NCBI RefSeq assembly: GCF_000010725.1
Contig: NC_013854.1
Coordinates: 1,517,001-1,581,000 of the forward strand
DNA length: 64,000 nucleotides
From: Azospirillum sp. B510
GTDB lineage: Bacteria > Pseudomonadota > Alphaproteobacteria > Azospirillales > Azospirillaceae
Direction: 5' to 3'
Under the pieces are notes generated by a model. That model did no database searches and had not been told where the DNA came from. It saw only the letters and a program-made list of their open reading frames with translations. The translations under genes and the position numbers were made by a program. Of this stretch, positions 8,418 to 17,285 are shown in pieces. Position 1 is the first letter of the stretch, and every line of letters starts with the position of its first letter.

Positions 8418-8419
8418 CA
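8414..8419 (+). promoter_or_regulatory. Possible -35 box of the trpL-trpE(G) transcript
   Basis: A consensus TTGACA spans the end of phoU (the TGA stop is inside it) 32 bp before the trpL start. The matching -10 would fall near 8437-8442 (TTGCGG), which is a poor match, so the promoter is tentative. Confidence 0.3.
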
Positions 8420-8450
8420 GCCGGCCTGCCTCTGTGTTGCGGTTGCATCC

Positions 8451-8528
8451 ATGAACATCTCCTTGCTCCTCCTGTCGCGGCATTGGTGGTGGCCCGTCTC
8501 CAACGGGCCGGCCCGGCGACGCGCGTGA
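8451..8528 (+). CDS. trpL: trp leader peptide with three consecutive Trp codons
   Basis: A 25-residue frame reads MNISLLLLSRHWWWPVSNG and ends at TGA 8526-8528. Three adjacent TGG codons occupy 8484-8492. It sits 152 bp before the anthranilate synthase start and just before a strong terminator hairpin, the standard layout for ribosome-mediated attenuation: stalling at the Trp codons when charged tRNA-Trp is scarce prevents the terminator. A Trp-rich leader ahead of fused trpE(G) is known in Azospirillum and rhizobia. No clear Shine-Dalgarno is seen before the ATG. Confidence 0.9.
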   Translation: MNISLLLLSRHWWWPVSNGPARRRA

Positions 8529-8580
8529 GCGTGGATTGAGAAGACAAGGGCCGCCCGGTGCATCCGGAGCGGCCCTTTTT
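8491..8580 (+). promoter_or_regulatory. trp attenuator
   Basis: A first hairpin, GGCCCGT (8491-8497) with ACGGGCC (8503-8509), begins right at the Trp codons and would be the pause structure. A second, AAGGGCCGC (8546-8554) with GCGGCCCTT (8569-8577), reinforced by an inner CCGG/CCGG pair and followed by a T run to 8580, is a textbook intrinsic terminator. The GGGCC and GGCCC stretches of the two hairpins can also pair with each other, which would give the antiterminator; that third pairing is inferred. Confidence 0.88.
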
Positions 8581-8680
8581 CCTGACCCGACCAGCGGGTC
8601 GTCCAGCGGAAGAACGGACAGGCAGGCGGAAGCACCGGGTGGCGTCACAGACAAGACGCCTGAACCGGAGCACCGCCGCC

Positions 8681-10915
8681 ATGATCCCCTCCCATCTGTT
8701 CCTTGCCGATCCCGCCTTCCTCGATCCGCTGATCGCCATGACCGGCGGTGGGCTGGCTGTGCGCCGCACCGCCGAGCCGGTGGTCCCGGCCGAGTCGGTC
8801 GAGGCGCTGGTCACCGCCCTGGACGAGCGGCGCGGCCTGCTGCTGTCCGGCGGGGTCGAGGCGCCCGGCCGTTATCGCCGTCAGGCGCTGGGCTTCGTCG
8901 ATCCGCCGCTGTCGGTCACCGCCCGCGGCCGCGGCGTGCGCATCGATGCGCTGAACCCGCGCGGCCGGCTCCTGCTGCCCGCGGTCGCCGCGGCGCTGGA
9001 CGGGCATGAGGCGCTTGTCGGGTTGGAGGTCGCCGCCGGTCGCGTCACCGCCCTGGCGCGCCTCCCCGCCGGCCCCTTCGCCGAGGAGGAGCGCAGCCGC
9101 CAGCCTTCGGTCTTCAGCGTGTTGCGGGCGCTGATGGCGCTGTTCGCCTGCCCGGACGACCCGTTCCTCGGCCTTTATGGCGCCTTCGGCTATGATCTCG
9201 CCTTCCAGTTCGAGCCGATCCGCCGTCGGCTGGACCGTCCGGACGACCAGCGTGATCTGGTGCTGTATCTGCCCGACCGGCTTCTGGCGGTCGACCATGC
9301 CGCCGGTGTGGCGCGCCGCTTCGCCTATGAGTTCGTGGTGGATGGCGTTTCGACCGCGACCGTCTCCGGCGGCGGGCGGAGCCATCCCTACCGGCCCGAT
9401 ACCAACGCGGCGGCCGGGTGCGATCATGCCCCCGGCGAGTATCAGCGGGTGGTGCGGGCGGCGAAGGAGGCGTTCGACCGGGGCGACCTGTTCGAGGTGG
9501 TGCCCGGCCAGACCTTCGCCGAACCGTGCGCCGACAGCCCCGCCACCGTCTTCCGCCGCCTGCGTCTCGCCAACCCGGCGCCCTACGAGGCGCTGATCAA
9601 CCTGGGCGACGGCGAGTTCCTGGTCGCCGCCAGTCCGGAGATGTATGTGCGCGTCGGCGGGCGGCGGGTGGAGACCTGTCCGATCTCCGGCACCGTCGCA
9701 CGCGGGGCCGATGCGCTGGCCGACGCCTCGCGGATCCTGACCCTGCTGACCTCGGCCAAGGATGCGGCGGAGCTGACCATGTGCACCGACGTCGACCGCA
9801 ACGACAAGGCGCGGGTGTGCGAGCCCGGTTCCGTCCGCGTCATCGGCCGGCGGATGATCGAGCTGTATTCCCGCCTGATCCACACCGTCGACCATGTGGA
9901 GGGGCGGCTGCGCGACGGATTCGACGCGCTGGACGCCTTCCTGACCCACAGCTGGGCGGTGACGGTGACCGGCGCGCCGAAGCGCTGGGCCATGCAGTTT
10001 CTCGAGGACAGCGAACGCTCGCCGCGCCGCTGGTATGGCGGGGCCTTCGGCCGCATCGGCTTCGACGGCGGGATGGACACCGGGCTGACGCTGCGCACCA
10101 TCCGCATGAAGGACGGCGTCGCCTTCGTTCGCGCCGGCGCCACCCTGCTGTCAGACAGCGATCCGGATGCCGAGGACGCCGAATGCCGGCTGAAGGCGTC
10201 CGCTTTCCTCGACGCGGTGCGTGGCAGGGCCGGGGGGCCGCACCTCGCCATCGTCCCCGCCGCCATCCGGCGGAGCGGGGAGGGGCGGCGGGTGCTGCTG
10301 GTCGACCATGACGACAGCTTCGTCCACACGCTGGCCGATTATTTCCGCCAGACCGGCGCCAGTGTGACGACCTTACGCCACAGCCTGGCGCGCGAAGCCC
10401 TGCGCAGCGATCCGCCCGATCTGCTGGTGCTGTCGCCGGGACCGGGGAGACCGGCCGATTTCGACGTCGGCGGCAGCGTCCAGGCGGCGATGGATCTGGG
10501 TGTGCCGGTGTTCGGCGTCTGTCTGGGGTTGCAGGGCATGGCCGAGCATTTCGGTGCGGAGCTGGAGCGATTGCCGCAGCCGGTGCATGGCAAGGCGTCG
10601 GCCCTGCGGCACCAGAGCAGCGGATTGTTCGACGGGGTGCCGCAAGGGATGCGGGCCGGCCGCTATCATTCGCTGGTGGCGCGGCGCGACAGCCTGCCGC
10701 CGGAACTGCGGGTCACGGCGGAGACCGAGGAGGGGACGGTGATGGCGATCGAACACCGGACCCTTCCGCTGGCGGCGGTGCAGTTCCATCCCGAATCGAT
10801 CCTGACGCTGGAGGGCGGTGCGCAGGGTGGTCACGGGCTGGCGCTGATCGCCAATGTCATGGAGAGGCTGGCCGGGCGGGCGGGGGCTGCGCCGGAACGC
10901 GAAGCGGCGGCCTGA
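8681..10915 (+). CDS. trpE(G): Fused anthranilate synthase TrpE-TrpG
   Basis: A 744-residue fusion converts chorismate and glutamine to anthranilate, the first step of tryptophan synthesis. Residues about 1-520 are the TrpE chorismate-binding part (ISGTVARGADALADASRIL, CTDVDRNDKARVCEPGSV, GGAFGRIGFDGG). From about 537 follows a class I glutamine amidotransferase: LLVDHDDSF, LSPGPG, the nucleophile Cys614 in GVCLGLQ, and QFHPES with the catalytic His/Glu. The feedback-site serine region near the N-terminus is of the fused type found in Azospirillum and rhizobia. ATG 8681 has GGAG 10 nt upstream. It is controlled by the trpL attenuator. The rest of the trp pathway is not here. Confidence 0.95.
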   Translation: MIPSHLFLADPAFLDPLIAMTGGGLAVRRTAEPVVPAESVEALVTALDERRGLLLSGGVEAPGRYRRQALGFVDPPLSVTARGRGVRIDALNPRGRLLLPAVAAALDGHEALVGLEVAAGRVTALARLPAGPFAEEERSRQPSVFSVLRALMALFACPDDPFLGLYGAFGYDLAFQFEPIRRRLDRPDDQRDLVLYLPDRLLAVDHAAGVARRFAYEFVVDGVSTATVSGGGRSHPYRPDTNAAAGCDHAPGEYQRVVRAAKEAFDRGDLFEVVPGQTFAEPCADSPATVFRRLRLANPAPYEALINLGDGEFLVAASPEMYVRVGGRRVETCPISGTVARGADALADASRILTLLTSAKDAAELTMCTDVDRNDKARVCEPGSVRVIGRRMIELYSRLIHTVDHVEGRLRDGFDALDAFLTHSWAVTVTGAPKRWAMQFLEDSERSPRRWYGGAFGRIGFDGGMDTGLTLRTIRMKDGVAFVRAGATLLSDSDPDAEDAECRLKASAFLDAVRGRAGGPHLAIVPAAIRRSGEGRRVLLVDHDDSFVHTLADYFRQTGASVTTLRHSLAREALRSDPPDLLVLSPGPGRPADFDVGGSVQAAMDLGVPVFGVCLGLQGMAEHFGAELERLPQPVHGKASALRHQSSGLFDGVPQGMRAGRYHSLVARRDSLPPELRVTAETEEGTVMAIEHRTLPLAAVQFHPESILTLEGGAQGGHGLALIANVMERLAGRAGAAPEREAAA

Positions 10916-10931
10916 GGGGCCGCCGCTTCGC
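10899..10931. terminator. Perfect 14-bp hairpin with the trpE(G) stop codon in its loop
   Basis: GCGAAGCGGCGGCC (10899-10912) pairs with its exact complement at 10918-10931; the 5-nt loop TGAGG contains the TGA stop. There is no T tract. It lies between convergent trpE(G) and gapR and could stop transcription from both sides or protect mRNA ends. Confidence 0.6.
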
Positions 10932-10968
10932 AAGTCCGATGCTATGGGGAGTGGTGGGGGAAACCCCG

Positions 10969-11217
10969 TCACTCCACCATGCCCAGCGCTTCCTTGTAGA
11001 GTTCCAGGATGGCTTCCTGTTCCTGGCGGTCGGCCTTGTCCATCTTCCGCAGGCGGATGATCTGCCGGATGATCTTGGTATCGAAACCGGTGCCCTTCGC
11101 CTCGGCGTAGACCTCCTTGATGTCTTCCTGCAGACCGCGCTTCTCCTCTTCGAGACGCTCGATGCGCTCGACAAAGGACTTCAGGCGATCCGCCGCGATG
11201 CCGCCGACGTCGGACAT
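10969..11217 (-). CDS. gapR: GapR-family nucleoid protein (DUF2312)
   Basis: An 82-residue, highly charged protein: IERLEEEKRGLQEDIKEVYAEAKGTGFDTKIIRQIIRLRKMDK. This is the near-invariant core of the alphaproteobacterial DUF2312/GapR family, a small coiled-coil protein that binds overtwisted, AT-rich DNA and supports replication and transcription in Caulobacter. The size (about 80-90 residues) is normal. It is convergent with trpE(G) and divergent from the pnt operon. Confidence 0.93.
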   Translation of the reverse strand: MSDVGGIAADRLKSFVERIERLEEEKRGLQEDIKEVYAEAKGTGFDTKIIRQIIRLRKMDKADRQEQEAILELYKEALGMVE

Positions 11218-11600
11218 GGCAAAACCTCAAACGATGGGGGTGTTCGGGAACGGGGCGGGACAATATCGGCGGGCGGCGGGAATGGCAAGCCGACGATGCG
11301 ACGCGGGAATGCACGGCAGAGATCCGGCTGCGTCAACGCGTCGCGGCATCCGTTTGTCCAAGCGGGACCATCGCGGGATTTGAACGGCTTGTGGCCGATT
11401 TGTCTTTTTTCATGAAACAATCATACGATGGACCAACCTGGCCATTCCCTTTGTTGCGGTGCACCCTGTAGGCTGGTATTACCATCGATGGGTTCGGCTT
11501 CACAAAGTCACATAGATCCGGCATGTATGCGCGTCGTCTGTGCCGATAACCCATGGGGGATGCCGGGATCGGCGAATTTGAGGCAGGGGAGTTTTACATA
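11218..11600. other. Divergent intergenic region gapR / pntAA
   Basis: 383 bp between two divergent starts. The part from 11390 to 11500 is AT-richer than the flanks and includes T6 (11405-11410) and a 10-bp palindrome CCATCGATGG (11482-11491). Promoters of both gapR and the pnt operon must lie here, but I see no convincing -35/-10 pair. No gene or RNA structure was recognised. Confidence 0.5.
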
Positions 11601-12749
11601 ATGAAAGTCGCCATTCCAAAGGAGCGACGTGCGGGCGAGCTTCGCGTGGCCGCCTCACCGGAAACGGTGAAGAAACTGAAGGGTTTGGGACTGGACGTGG
11701 TTGTGGAGAGCGGGGCCGGTCTCGGCTCCAGCCTTCCCGACGCGGCCTATGAGGCGGCGGGGGCCGTCATCGCCGCCGACGCCGCGGCGGCACTCGCCGA
11801 TGCCGACATCGTGCTGAAGGTGCAGCGGCCATTGATCGCCGCGGAAGGTGGCGTGGACGAGCTGGCGCTGATCCGCAAGGGTGCCTTGCTGTTCGCCATC
11901 CTCAACCCTTACAACAGCCGCGACCATGTGAAGGCCTACGCCGATGCCGGCGTGAACGCCTTCGCCATGGAGTTCATGCCGCGCATCACCCGCGCCCAGG
12001 TCATGGACGTGCTGTCCTCCCAGGCCAACCTCGCAGGCTACAAGGCCGTCGTCGATGCGGCCGGCGAGTATGGCCGCGCCTTCCCGATGATGATGACCGC
12101 CGCCGGCACCGTGCCGCCGGCGAGGGCCTTCATCATGGGCGTCGGCGTCGCCGGTCTCCAGGCGATCGCCACCGCCAAGCGCCTCGGCGCCATCGTCTCG
12201 GCCACCGACGTGCGCCCGGCGGTGAAGGAGCAGGTGCAGTCGCTGGGCGGCAGCTTCGTCGCCGTCGAGAATGACGAGTTCAAGCAGGCGGAAACCGCCG
12301 GCGGCTACGCCAAGGAGATGTCCGACGACTACAAGCGCCAGCAGGCGGCGCTGGTGGCCGAGCACATCAAGAAGCAGGACATCGTCGTCACCACGGCGCT
12401 GATCCCCGGCCGCAAGGCGCCGATCCTGGTGACGGCGGAGCATGTGGCGTCGATGAAGCCGGGCTCGGTCATCGTCGATCTGGCGGTGGAGCAGGGCGGC
12501 AACGTCGAGGGCGCCAAGCTGGACGAGGTGGTGACCACGGCCAACGGCGTGAAGATCGTCGGCCATGCCAACTACGCCAGCCGCATCGCCGAGAGCGCCT
12601 CGCTCTTGTACGCCAAGAACCTGCTGGCGCTGCTGACGTCGCTGCACGGGAAAGAGACCGGTGTCGCCGTCAATTGGGACGACGAGATCGTCAAGGCCAT
12701 CGCGCTGACCCGCGACGGCGCCGTCGTCCATCCCGCCTTCACCGGCTGA
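11601..12749 (+). CDS. pntAA: NAD(P) transhydrogenase subunit alpha part 1 (NAD-binding domain I)
   Basis: A 382-residue soluble dI subunit of proton-translocating transhydrogenase. It binds NAD(H) and passes hydride to NADP at PntB. Start [23 protein letters not shown] and the Rossmann core [28 protein letters not shown] are typical of the PntA/AlaDH family, and [27 protein letters not shown] is the conserved central block. ATG 11601 has GGGGAG 9 nt upstream; an earlier ATG at 11553 adds 16 residues without family support. It is the first gene of a three-gene pnt operon, the split form known from Rhodospirillum. Confidence 0.95.
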   Translation: MKVAIPKERRAGELRVAASPETVKKLKGLGLDVVVESGAGLGSSLPDAAYEAAGAVIAADAAAALADADIVLKVQRPLIAAEGGVDELALIRKGALLFAILNPYNSRDHVKAYADAGVNAFAMEFMPRITRAQVMDVLSSQANLAGYKAVVDAAGEYGRAFPMMMTAAGTVPPARAFIMGVGVAGLQAIATAKRLGAIVSATDVRPAVKEQVQSLGGSFVAVENDEFKQAETAGGYAKEMSDDYKRQQAALVAEHIKKQDIVVTTALIPGRKAPILVTAEHVASMKPGSVIVDLAVEQGGNVEGAKLDEVVTTANGVKIVGHANYASRIAESASLLYAKNLLALLTSLHGKETGVAVNWDDEIVKAIALTRDGAVVHPAFTG

Positions 12750-12775
12750 CCGGGCGCCCGAGGAGACTTATCGCA

Positions 12776-13195
12776 ATGGATCAGACCCAACTGTCCGCCC
12801 GTATCGCCGAGCTGAAGGCGAATCTCGTGGCGCTCGGCCAGCAGGCCGACCAGCTTGCCGCCCAGGTCGCCCATGCGGCGCAGCCCGCGGCCGAAGCCGC
12901 CGGCGGCCATGGCAGCTTCTTCGTCACCGGCCTGACGGTGCTCGTGCTCGCCTGCTTCGTGGGCTATTACGTCGTCTGGCGCGTGACCCCGGCCCTGCAT
13001 TCGCCGCTGATGGCCGTCACCAACGCGGTGTCGTCGGTGATCATCGTCGGCGCCCTGGTCGCCGCCGGCCCGGCCGGGTTCGGCTTCTCCAAGCTCCTGG
13101 GCTTCCTCGCCGTCATCCTGGCCTCCGTCAACATCTTCGGCGGCTTCCTGGTGACCCAGCGCATGCTCTCCATGTTCAAGAAGAAGGGCAAGTAA
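12776..13195 (+). CDS. pntAB: NAD(P) transhydrogenase subunit alpha part 2 (membrane)
   Basis: A 139-residue membrane subunit, the C-terminal half of PntA encoded separately. Residues 1-40 are polar and helical; three hydrophobic segments follow ([57 protein letters not shown]), containing the [15 protein letters not shown] motif. ATG 12776 with GAGGAG 10-11 nt upstream lies 26 bp after pntAA; pntB starts 4 bp after its stop. It forms part of the proton channel. Confidence 0.94.
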   Translation: MDQTQLSARIAELKANLVALGQQADQLAAQVAHAAQPAAEAAGGHGSFFVTGLTVLVLACFVGYYVVWRVTPALHSPLMAVTNAVSSVIIVGALVAAGPAGFGFSKLLGFLAVILASVNIFGGFLVTQRMLSMFKKKGK

Positions 13196-13199
13196 GACC

Positions 13200-14594
13200 A
13201 TGGAAACCGTGTCGGCCCTTCTCTATCTCGTCGCCTCCGTCTGCTTCATCATGGCGCTGCGCGGGCTGTCCAGCCCGGAGACCTCGCGCCAGGGCAACAT
13301 CTACGGCATGGTCGGCATGACCATCGCCATCCTGACCACGCTGGCCTCTCCCATCGTCCAGTCCTATTGGATGATCGTGCTCGGCATCGCCATCGGCGGC
13401 GCCATCGGCTATGTCGTCGCCAAGAAGATCGAGATGACGGCGCTGCCCCAGCTGGTCGCCGCCTTCCACTCGCTGGTCGGTCTGGCCGCCGTCTTCGTGG
13501 CGCTCGCCGCCTTCTACTCGCCGGAGGCCTACGGCATCGGCCTGCCCGGCGCCATCGCCAAGGGCTCGCTGGTCGAGATGGCGCTGGGCACGGCGGTCGG
13601 CGCCATCACCTTCACCGGCTCCATCGTCGCCTTCGCCAAGCTCCAGGGCCTGGTCACCGGCAAGCCGCTGGTCTTCCCGATGCAGCATCCGCTCAACGCG
13701 GCGCTCGGCGTGCTGACCATCCTCCTGATCATCTGGCTGGTGCAGTCCAACTCGACCGCCGCCATGTGGCTGATCGTCCTGGTGGCGCTGGCGCTCGGCT
13801 TCCTGCTGATCCTGCCGATCGGCGGCGCCGACATGCCGGTCGTCATCTCGATGCTGAACAGCTATTCGGGCTGGGCGGCCTGCGGCATCGGCTTCACGTT
13901 GCAGAATAATCTGCTGATCATCACCGGCGCGCTGGTCGGGTCCTCGGGTGCGATCCTGTCCTACATCATGTGCAAGGGCATGAACCGCTCGATCTTCAAC
14001 GTCATCCTCGGCGGCTTCGGTGGCGAGGCCGCCGCCGCCGGCGGTCCGGCCAAGGGGCCGCAGGGCTCGGTCAAGGCCGGCTCGGCCGAGGATGCCGCCT
14101 ACATCATGAAGAACGCCCAGTCGGTGATCATCGTCCCCGGTTACGGCATGGCGGTGGCCCAGGCCCAGCACGCCCTGCGCGAGATGGCCGATGTGCTCAA
14201 GCATGAGGGTGTGGACGTGAAATACGCCATCCATCCGGTGGCGGGCCGCATGCCCGGTCACATGAACGTGCTGCTGGCCGAAGCCAACGTGCCTTACGAC
14301 GAGGTGTTCGAACTGGAGGACATCAACCGCGACTTCGGCACGGCGGATGTGGCCTTCGTCATCGGCGCCAACGACGTGACCAACCCGGCGGCCAAGACCG
14401 ATCCGGCCAGCCCGATCTATGGCATGCCGATCCTCGACGTGGAGAAGGCCAAGACGGTGTTCTTCATCAAGCGCGGCATGGCCGCCGGCTATGCCGGCGT
14501 CGAGAACGAGCTGTTCTTCCGTCCCAACACCATGATGCTGTTCGGCGACGCCAAGAAGGTCACCGAAGAGGTCGTCAAGGCGATGGAAGCGTAA
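13200..14594 (+). CDS. pntB: NAD(P) transhydrogenase subunit beta
   Basis: A 464-residue protein with about nine hydrophobic segments in residues 1-250 (membrane domain II) and a C-terminal NADP-binding domain III from about 285: IIVPGYGMAVAQAQHAL, IHPVAGRMPGHMNVLLAEANVPY, GANDVTNPAA and KRGMAAGYAGVENELFF. With PntAA and PntAB it couples hydride transfer from NADH to NADP with inward proton movement, supplying NADPH. It follows pntAB by 4 bp and ends the operon before a hairpin terminator. Confidence 0.95.
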   Translation: METVSALLYLVASVCFIMALRGLSSPETSRQGNIYGMVGMTIAILTTLASPIVQSYWMIVLGIAIGGAIGYVVAKKIEMTALPQLVAAFHSLVGLAAVFVALAAFYSPEAYGIGLPGAIAKGSLVEMALGTAVGAITFTGSIVAFAKLQGLVTGKPLVFPMQHPLNAALGVLTILLIIWLVQSNSTAAMWLIVLVALALGFLLILPIGGADMPVVISMLNSYSGWAACGIGFTLQNNLLIITGALVGSSGAILSYIMCKGMNRSIFNVILGGFGGEAAAAGGPAKGPQGSVKAGSAEDAAYIMKNAQSVIIVPGYGMAVAQAQHALREMADVLKHEGVDVKYAIHPVAGRMPGHMNVLLAEANVPYDEVFELEDINRDFGTADVAFVIGANDVTNPAAKTDPASPIYGMPILDVEKAKTVFFIKRGMAAGYAGVENELFFRPNTMMLFGDAKKVTEEVVKAMEA

Positions 14595-14597
14595 CGC

Positions 14598-14687
14598 AAA
14601 GCCATCTCTGGCTTTCCATCTGCGGTTTTCCATCTGTGGTTGACCGGATCGGGCGCGGGGGCCAAGCTCCCCGCGCTCGTTTCTTTT
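14598..14687 (+). terminator. Terminator region of the pnt operon
   Basis: A small stem AAAGCCA (14598-14604) / TGGCTTT (14609-14615) directly follows the pntB stop. A stronger one, GCGCGGGG (14653-14660) with CCCCGCGC (14669-14676), is followed by TCGTTTCTTTT, a good intrinsic terminator. Confidence 0.7.
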
Positions 14688-14718
14688 GGGCCGGACCGAC
14701 GAGAGAGGATGCGCAAGC

Positions 14719-15006
14719 ATGGCCGCCTACATCATCGCCGACGTGCGGGTGACCGACCCGGTCGCCTATGAGGTCTACAAGTCGCTGACCCCCGATGCTG
14801 TCGCCAGCAATGGCGGACGCTTTCTCAGCCGGGGTGGCGAGACGGCGGCGCTGGAGGGCGACTGGCAGCCCAACCGCATCGTCATCCTCGAATTCCCGGA
14901 CATGGCCACCGCCAAGGCCTTCTACGACAGCCCTCAGTATCGCAAGGCGCGCGAGGCCCGGCGCGATGCGGCCGATTTCAAGATGATCGTGGTCGAGGGG
15001 CTGTAA
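14719..15006 (+). CDS. DUF1330 family protein
   Basis: A 95-residue protein, MAAYIIADVRVTDPVAYEVYK, with GGRFLSRGG, RIVILEFPDMATAKAFYDSPQYRKAREARR. This matches the DUF1330 dimeric alpha/beta-barrel family in sequence and size. ATG 14719 has GAGAGAGGA upstream. The family is a ferredoxin-like fold with no agreed function. It is separated from pntB by a terminator and is probably transcribed alone. Confidence 0.9.
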   Translation: MAAYIIADVRVTDPVAYEVYKSLTPDAVASNGGRFLSRGGETAALEGDWQPNRIVILEFPDMATAKAFYDSPQYRKAREARRDAADFKMIVVEGL

Positions 15007-15173
15007 CGGTGCACTGGCGTTCGGCCCGGTCATCGATCACGGGCGCTGTTACCAACCGTTACACAGCGGCGTCCGCGGGACACACAGGCGCAACACGGGG
15101 CCGTTACCTCTGATCGTCACCGAGAGGGGCGGCTTCATCCCGCTCCTTACCGCCAAAAGACGGAAGACCGGCC

Positions 15174-15302
15174 ATGAATGACGACGATCTCTCCGATCCG
15201 TTCGATTCGCAGCTTGCGTTGTGGACTCGCATCGCGGTGGCGATCCTGATGGTGGGCGTTTCGCTGTGCGGCGTTTCGCTCTACCTGCTTGCGGAGGTCT
15301 GA
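15174..15302 (+). CDS. Small single-pass membrane protein (42 residues)
   Basis: ATG 15174 opens a 42-residue frame ending at TGA 15300-15302. It starts with an acidic head (MNDDDLSDPFDSQLALWTR) and continues as one hydrophobic helix of about 20 residues (IAVAILMVGVSLCGVSLYLL). CGGAAG lies about 9 nt upstream. Charge distribution (acidic N-terminus, Arg before the helix) and codon use look like a real small protein. I do not recognise a family. It lies alone between DUF1330 and an ABC operon. Confidence 0.55.
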   Translation: MNDDDLSDPFDSQLALWTRIAVAILMVGVSLCGVSLYLLAEV

Positions 15303-15338
15303 GGATGCACCGGCGGCCGCCGTTTTCCGCGACCCCAG

Positions 15339-15400
15339 CCATTAATAACTATATTATATTGTTAAATATTGAAATCACTTTCCCTGTTATGTGAAAATCT
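15339..15400 (+). promoter_or_regulatory. AT-rich patch upstream of the ABC operon
   Basis: About 60 bp (ATTAATAACTATATTATATT and following) is strikingly AT-rich in a GC-rich setting and ends 60 bp before the binding-protein gene. This is the probable promoter/regulatory area of the operon; TTGAAA at 15369-15374 could be a -35, without a clear -10. Confidence 0.4.
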
Positions 15401-15460
15401 CTCTTCTCCATTCGCGCAACCGTGCTAAATAGCGTCGGAACCCCAGTCGAGGATGATCCG

Positions 15461-16501
15461 ATGCTCCGCCTGACCCGTCGCTCCACCCTTGCCGCCCTGG
15501 TCGCCCTTGTGTCGGCCGCCGCTTCGACGATGACCGTCATGCCCGGCGCCGCGCAGGCCGCCGATCCGGTGAAGCTGGAGATCGGTTACATTCCGATCCT
15601 GGCGGCGTCGCCGCTGTTCATCATCGACGGGCAGGGCTGGGCCAAGGACGCCGGCATCACGCTGAAGCTGACCCGCTTCGAGTCCGGCCCGCACGCCATC
15701 CAGGCGATGGCCGCCGGCCAGATCGACCTGCTCTATGCCGGCGTCGCTCCGGTTCTGGTCGCCCGCACCAAGGGCGTCGACATCTCGGTCATCGCCAATT
15801 CGGCGGTCGAGGAGATGGTGGTGGCGGCGCGTGGTCCCTTCGCCAAGGCGGTGGGCACCACCCCGACCGCGGAGTCCTTCAGGAAATTCGCCGCCGATAC
15901 CGGCCGCAAGGCCAAGATCGGCACCCAGCCGCCGGGCTCCGTCCCCGACACGGTGCTGAAGCACTGGCTGTTCAAGGTGGTGAAGGTCGATCCCGCCGAC
16001 GTCGAGCTGGTGCCGATGGGGATCGAGAAGACGCAGCAGGCCCTGCTGGCCGGCGCGCTCGACGCCGCCACCATCCGCGAGCCGACGGTGACCGTCACCC
16101 AGCAGATGGACCCGAACGTCGCCCTGCTCGCCACCGGCGCCCAGATGTTCCCCGACCAGCCCGGCACCGTCGTCGCCGCCCGCGCCGAGGTGCTGAAGAA
16201 GAATCCCGAGGCCATCAAGGCGCTGGTCAAGGCCCATATCCGCGCGGTCGAGCTGATCGCCCAGGATCCGGCCGGCTCGGCCAAGATCGTGAACAATTAT
16301 CTGGGAAAGGGCCTGATGGAGCCGGCGACCCTGGAGGCCGCCTTCAAGGGGCCGGGGTCGAAGTTCGTCGCCGATCCGCACAAGGTCGTCCCGGCGGTCG
16401 AGCGGATGATGGCCTACACCAAGGAGATCGGCTCGGCCAGCGAGACCGTTCCGGTGGCCGAGGCCTTCGATTTCAGCTTCTACGACGCCGCCGCCAAGTG
16501 A
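15461..16501 (+). CDS. ABC transporter periplasmic binding protein (nitrate/sulfonate/taurine type)
   Basis: A 346-residue secreted protein. Residues 1-35 are a signal peptide (MLRLTRRSTLAALVALVSAA ending AAQAAD, possibly Tat-like RRST). The mature part is an NMT1/SsuA-like fold: IGYIPILAASPLFIIDGQGWAKDAGITLKL, FESGPHAIQAMAAGQIDLLYAGVAPVL, IREPTVTV. Such proteins carry nitrate, sulfonates, taurine or pyrimidine precursors; the substrate cannot be read from sequence here. ATG 15461 follows GAGGAT at 8 nt. It leads a three-gene operon with a permease and an ATPase. Confidence 0.88.
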   Translation: MLRLTRRSTLAALVALVSAAASTMTVMPGAAQAADPVKLEIGYIPILAASPLFIIDGQGWAKDAGITLKLTRFESGPHAIQAMAAGQIDLLYAGVAPVLVARTKGVDISVIANSAVEEMVVAARGPFAKAVGTTPTAESFRKFAADTGRKAKIGTQPPGSVPDTVLKHWLFKVVKVDPADVELVPMGIEKTQQALLAGALDAATIREPTVTVTQQMDPNVALLATGAQMFPDQPGTVVAARAEVLKKNPEAIKALVKAHIRAVELIAQDPAGSAKIVNNYLGKGLMEPATLEAAFKGPGSKFVADPHKVVPAVERMMAYTKEIGSASETVPVAEAFDFSFYDAAAK

Positions 16502-16532
16502 CGCGGCCGGGCCCGGGGACATCGACAAGCCG

Positions 16533-17285
16533 ATGAAGACCACTCACAAGATCGCCCTGTCGGCGCTGGGCGTCGTCGTCTTCCTGCTGGCGTGGGAGGC
16601 GGTGGCGCGCAGCGGCGTGGTGCCGGCCCGGCTGCTGCCGTCGCCGAGCGCCGTGCCCGCCGCCTTCTTTACCGAGTTCAACAGCGGCACCTGGCAAGCC
16701 ATGGTGCTGGCCAGCCTGTCGCATTACCTGGTCGGGCTGTCGCTCGGCACCTTCCTCGGCGTGTCCTTCGGCACGGCGGCGGCGCTGTGGATCAAATGGG
16801 ACGCCTTCCAGGCCTGGGTCGTGCGCATGCTGCGCCCGATCCCGGCCATCGCCTGGATCCCCTTCGCCATCATCTGGTTCGGCGTCAGCGAGGGGGCCGC
16901 GTCCTTCCTGATCGCGCTGACGGTGTTCTGGATCAACTATTACGCCAGCTACGCCGCCGTGCGCGGCGTCGACAAGGACCTGATCGAGCTGGGTTACGCC
17001 TTCGGCCAGGGTGGGCTGGTCCCGCGCCTGTTCAAGATCATCCTGCCGGGCGCCCTGCCGGGCATCCTGTCGGGCCTGCGCGCCGGGCTGGGACAGGGCT
17101 GGATGACGGTGGTCGCCGCCGAGCTGTTCGGCATCTCCGGCCTCGGCATGCGGATGATGGAGGCGTCCGGCCTGCTGGCGACGCACATCGTCGTGCTCTA
17201 CATGGTCACCATCGCGCTGCTCTATGGCGTGTCGGATTTCCTGTTCATGCAAGTCCAGTCGCGGGTGCTGTCATGGCAGCGGTGA
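16533..17285 (+). CDS. ABC transporter permease (SsuC/TauC type)
   Basis: A 250-residue permease with about six hydrophobic segments and the BPD_transp_1 coupling loop ELGYAFGQGGLVPRLFKIILPGALPGILSGLRAGLGQGWM (EAA motif region). N-terminal ALGVVVFLLAWEAVARSGVVPARLLPSP is typical of SsuC/TauC-like subunits. It lies 31 bp after the binding protein gene and overlaps the ATPase gene by 13 bp, so the three are co-translated. Confidence 0.9.
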   Translation: MKTTHKIALSALGVVVFLLAWEAVARSGVVPARLLPSPSAVPAAFFTEFNSGTWQAMVLASLSHYLVGLSLGTFLGVSFGTAAALWIKWDAFQAWVVRMLRPIPAIAWIPFAIIWFGVSEGAASFLIALTVFWINYYASYAAVRGVDKDLIELGYAFGQGGLVPRLFKIILPGALPGILSGLRAGLGQGWMTVVAAELFGISGLGMRMMEASGLLATHIVVLYMVTIALLYGVSDFLFMQVQSRVLSWQR

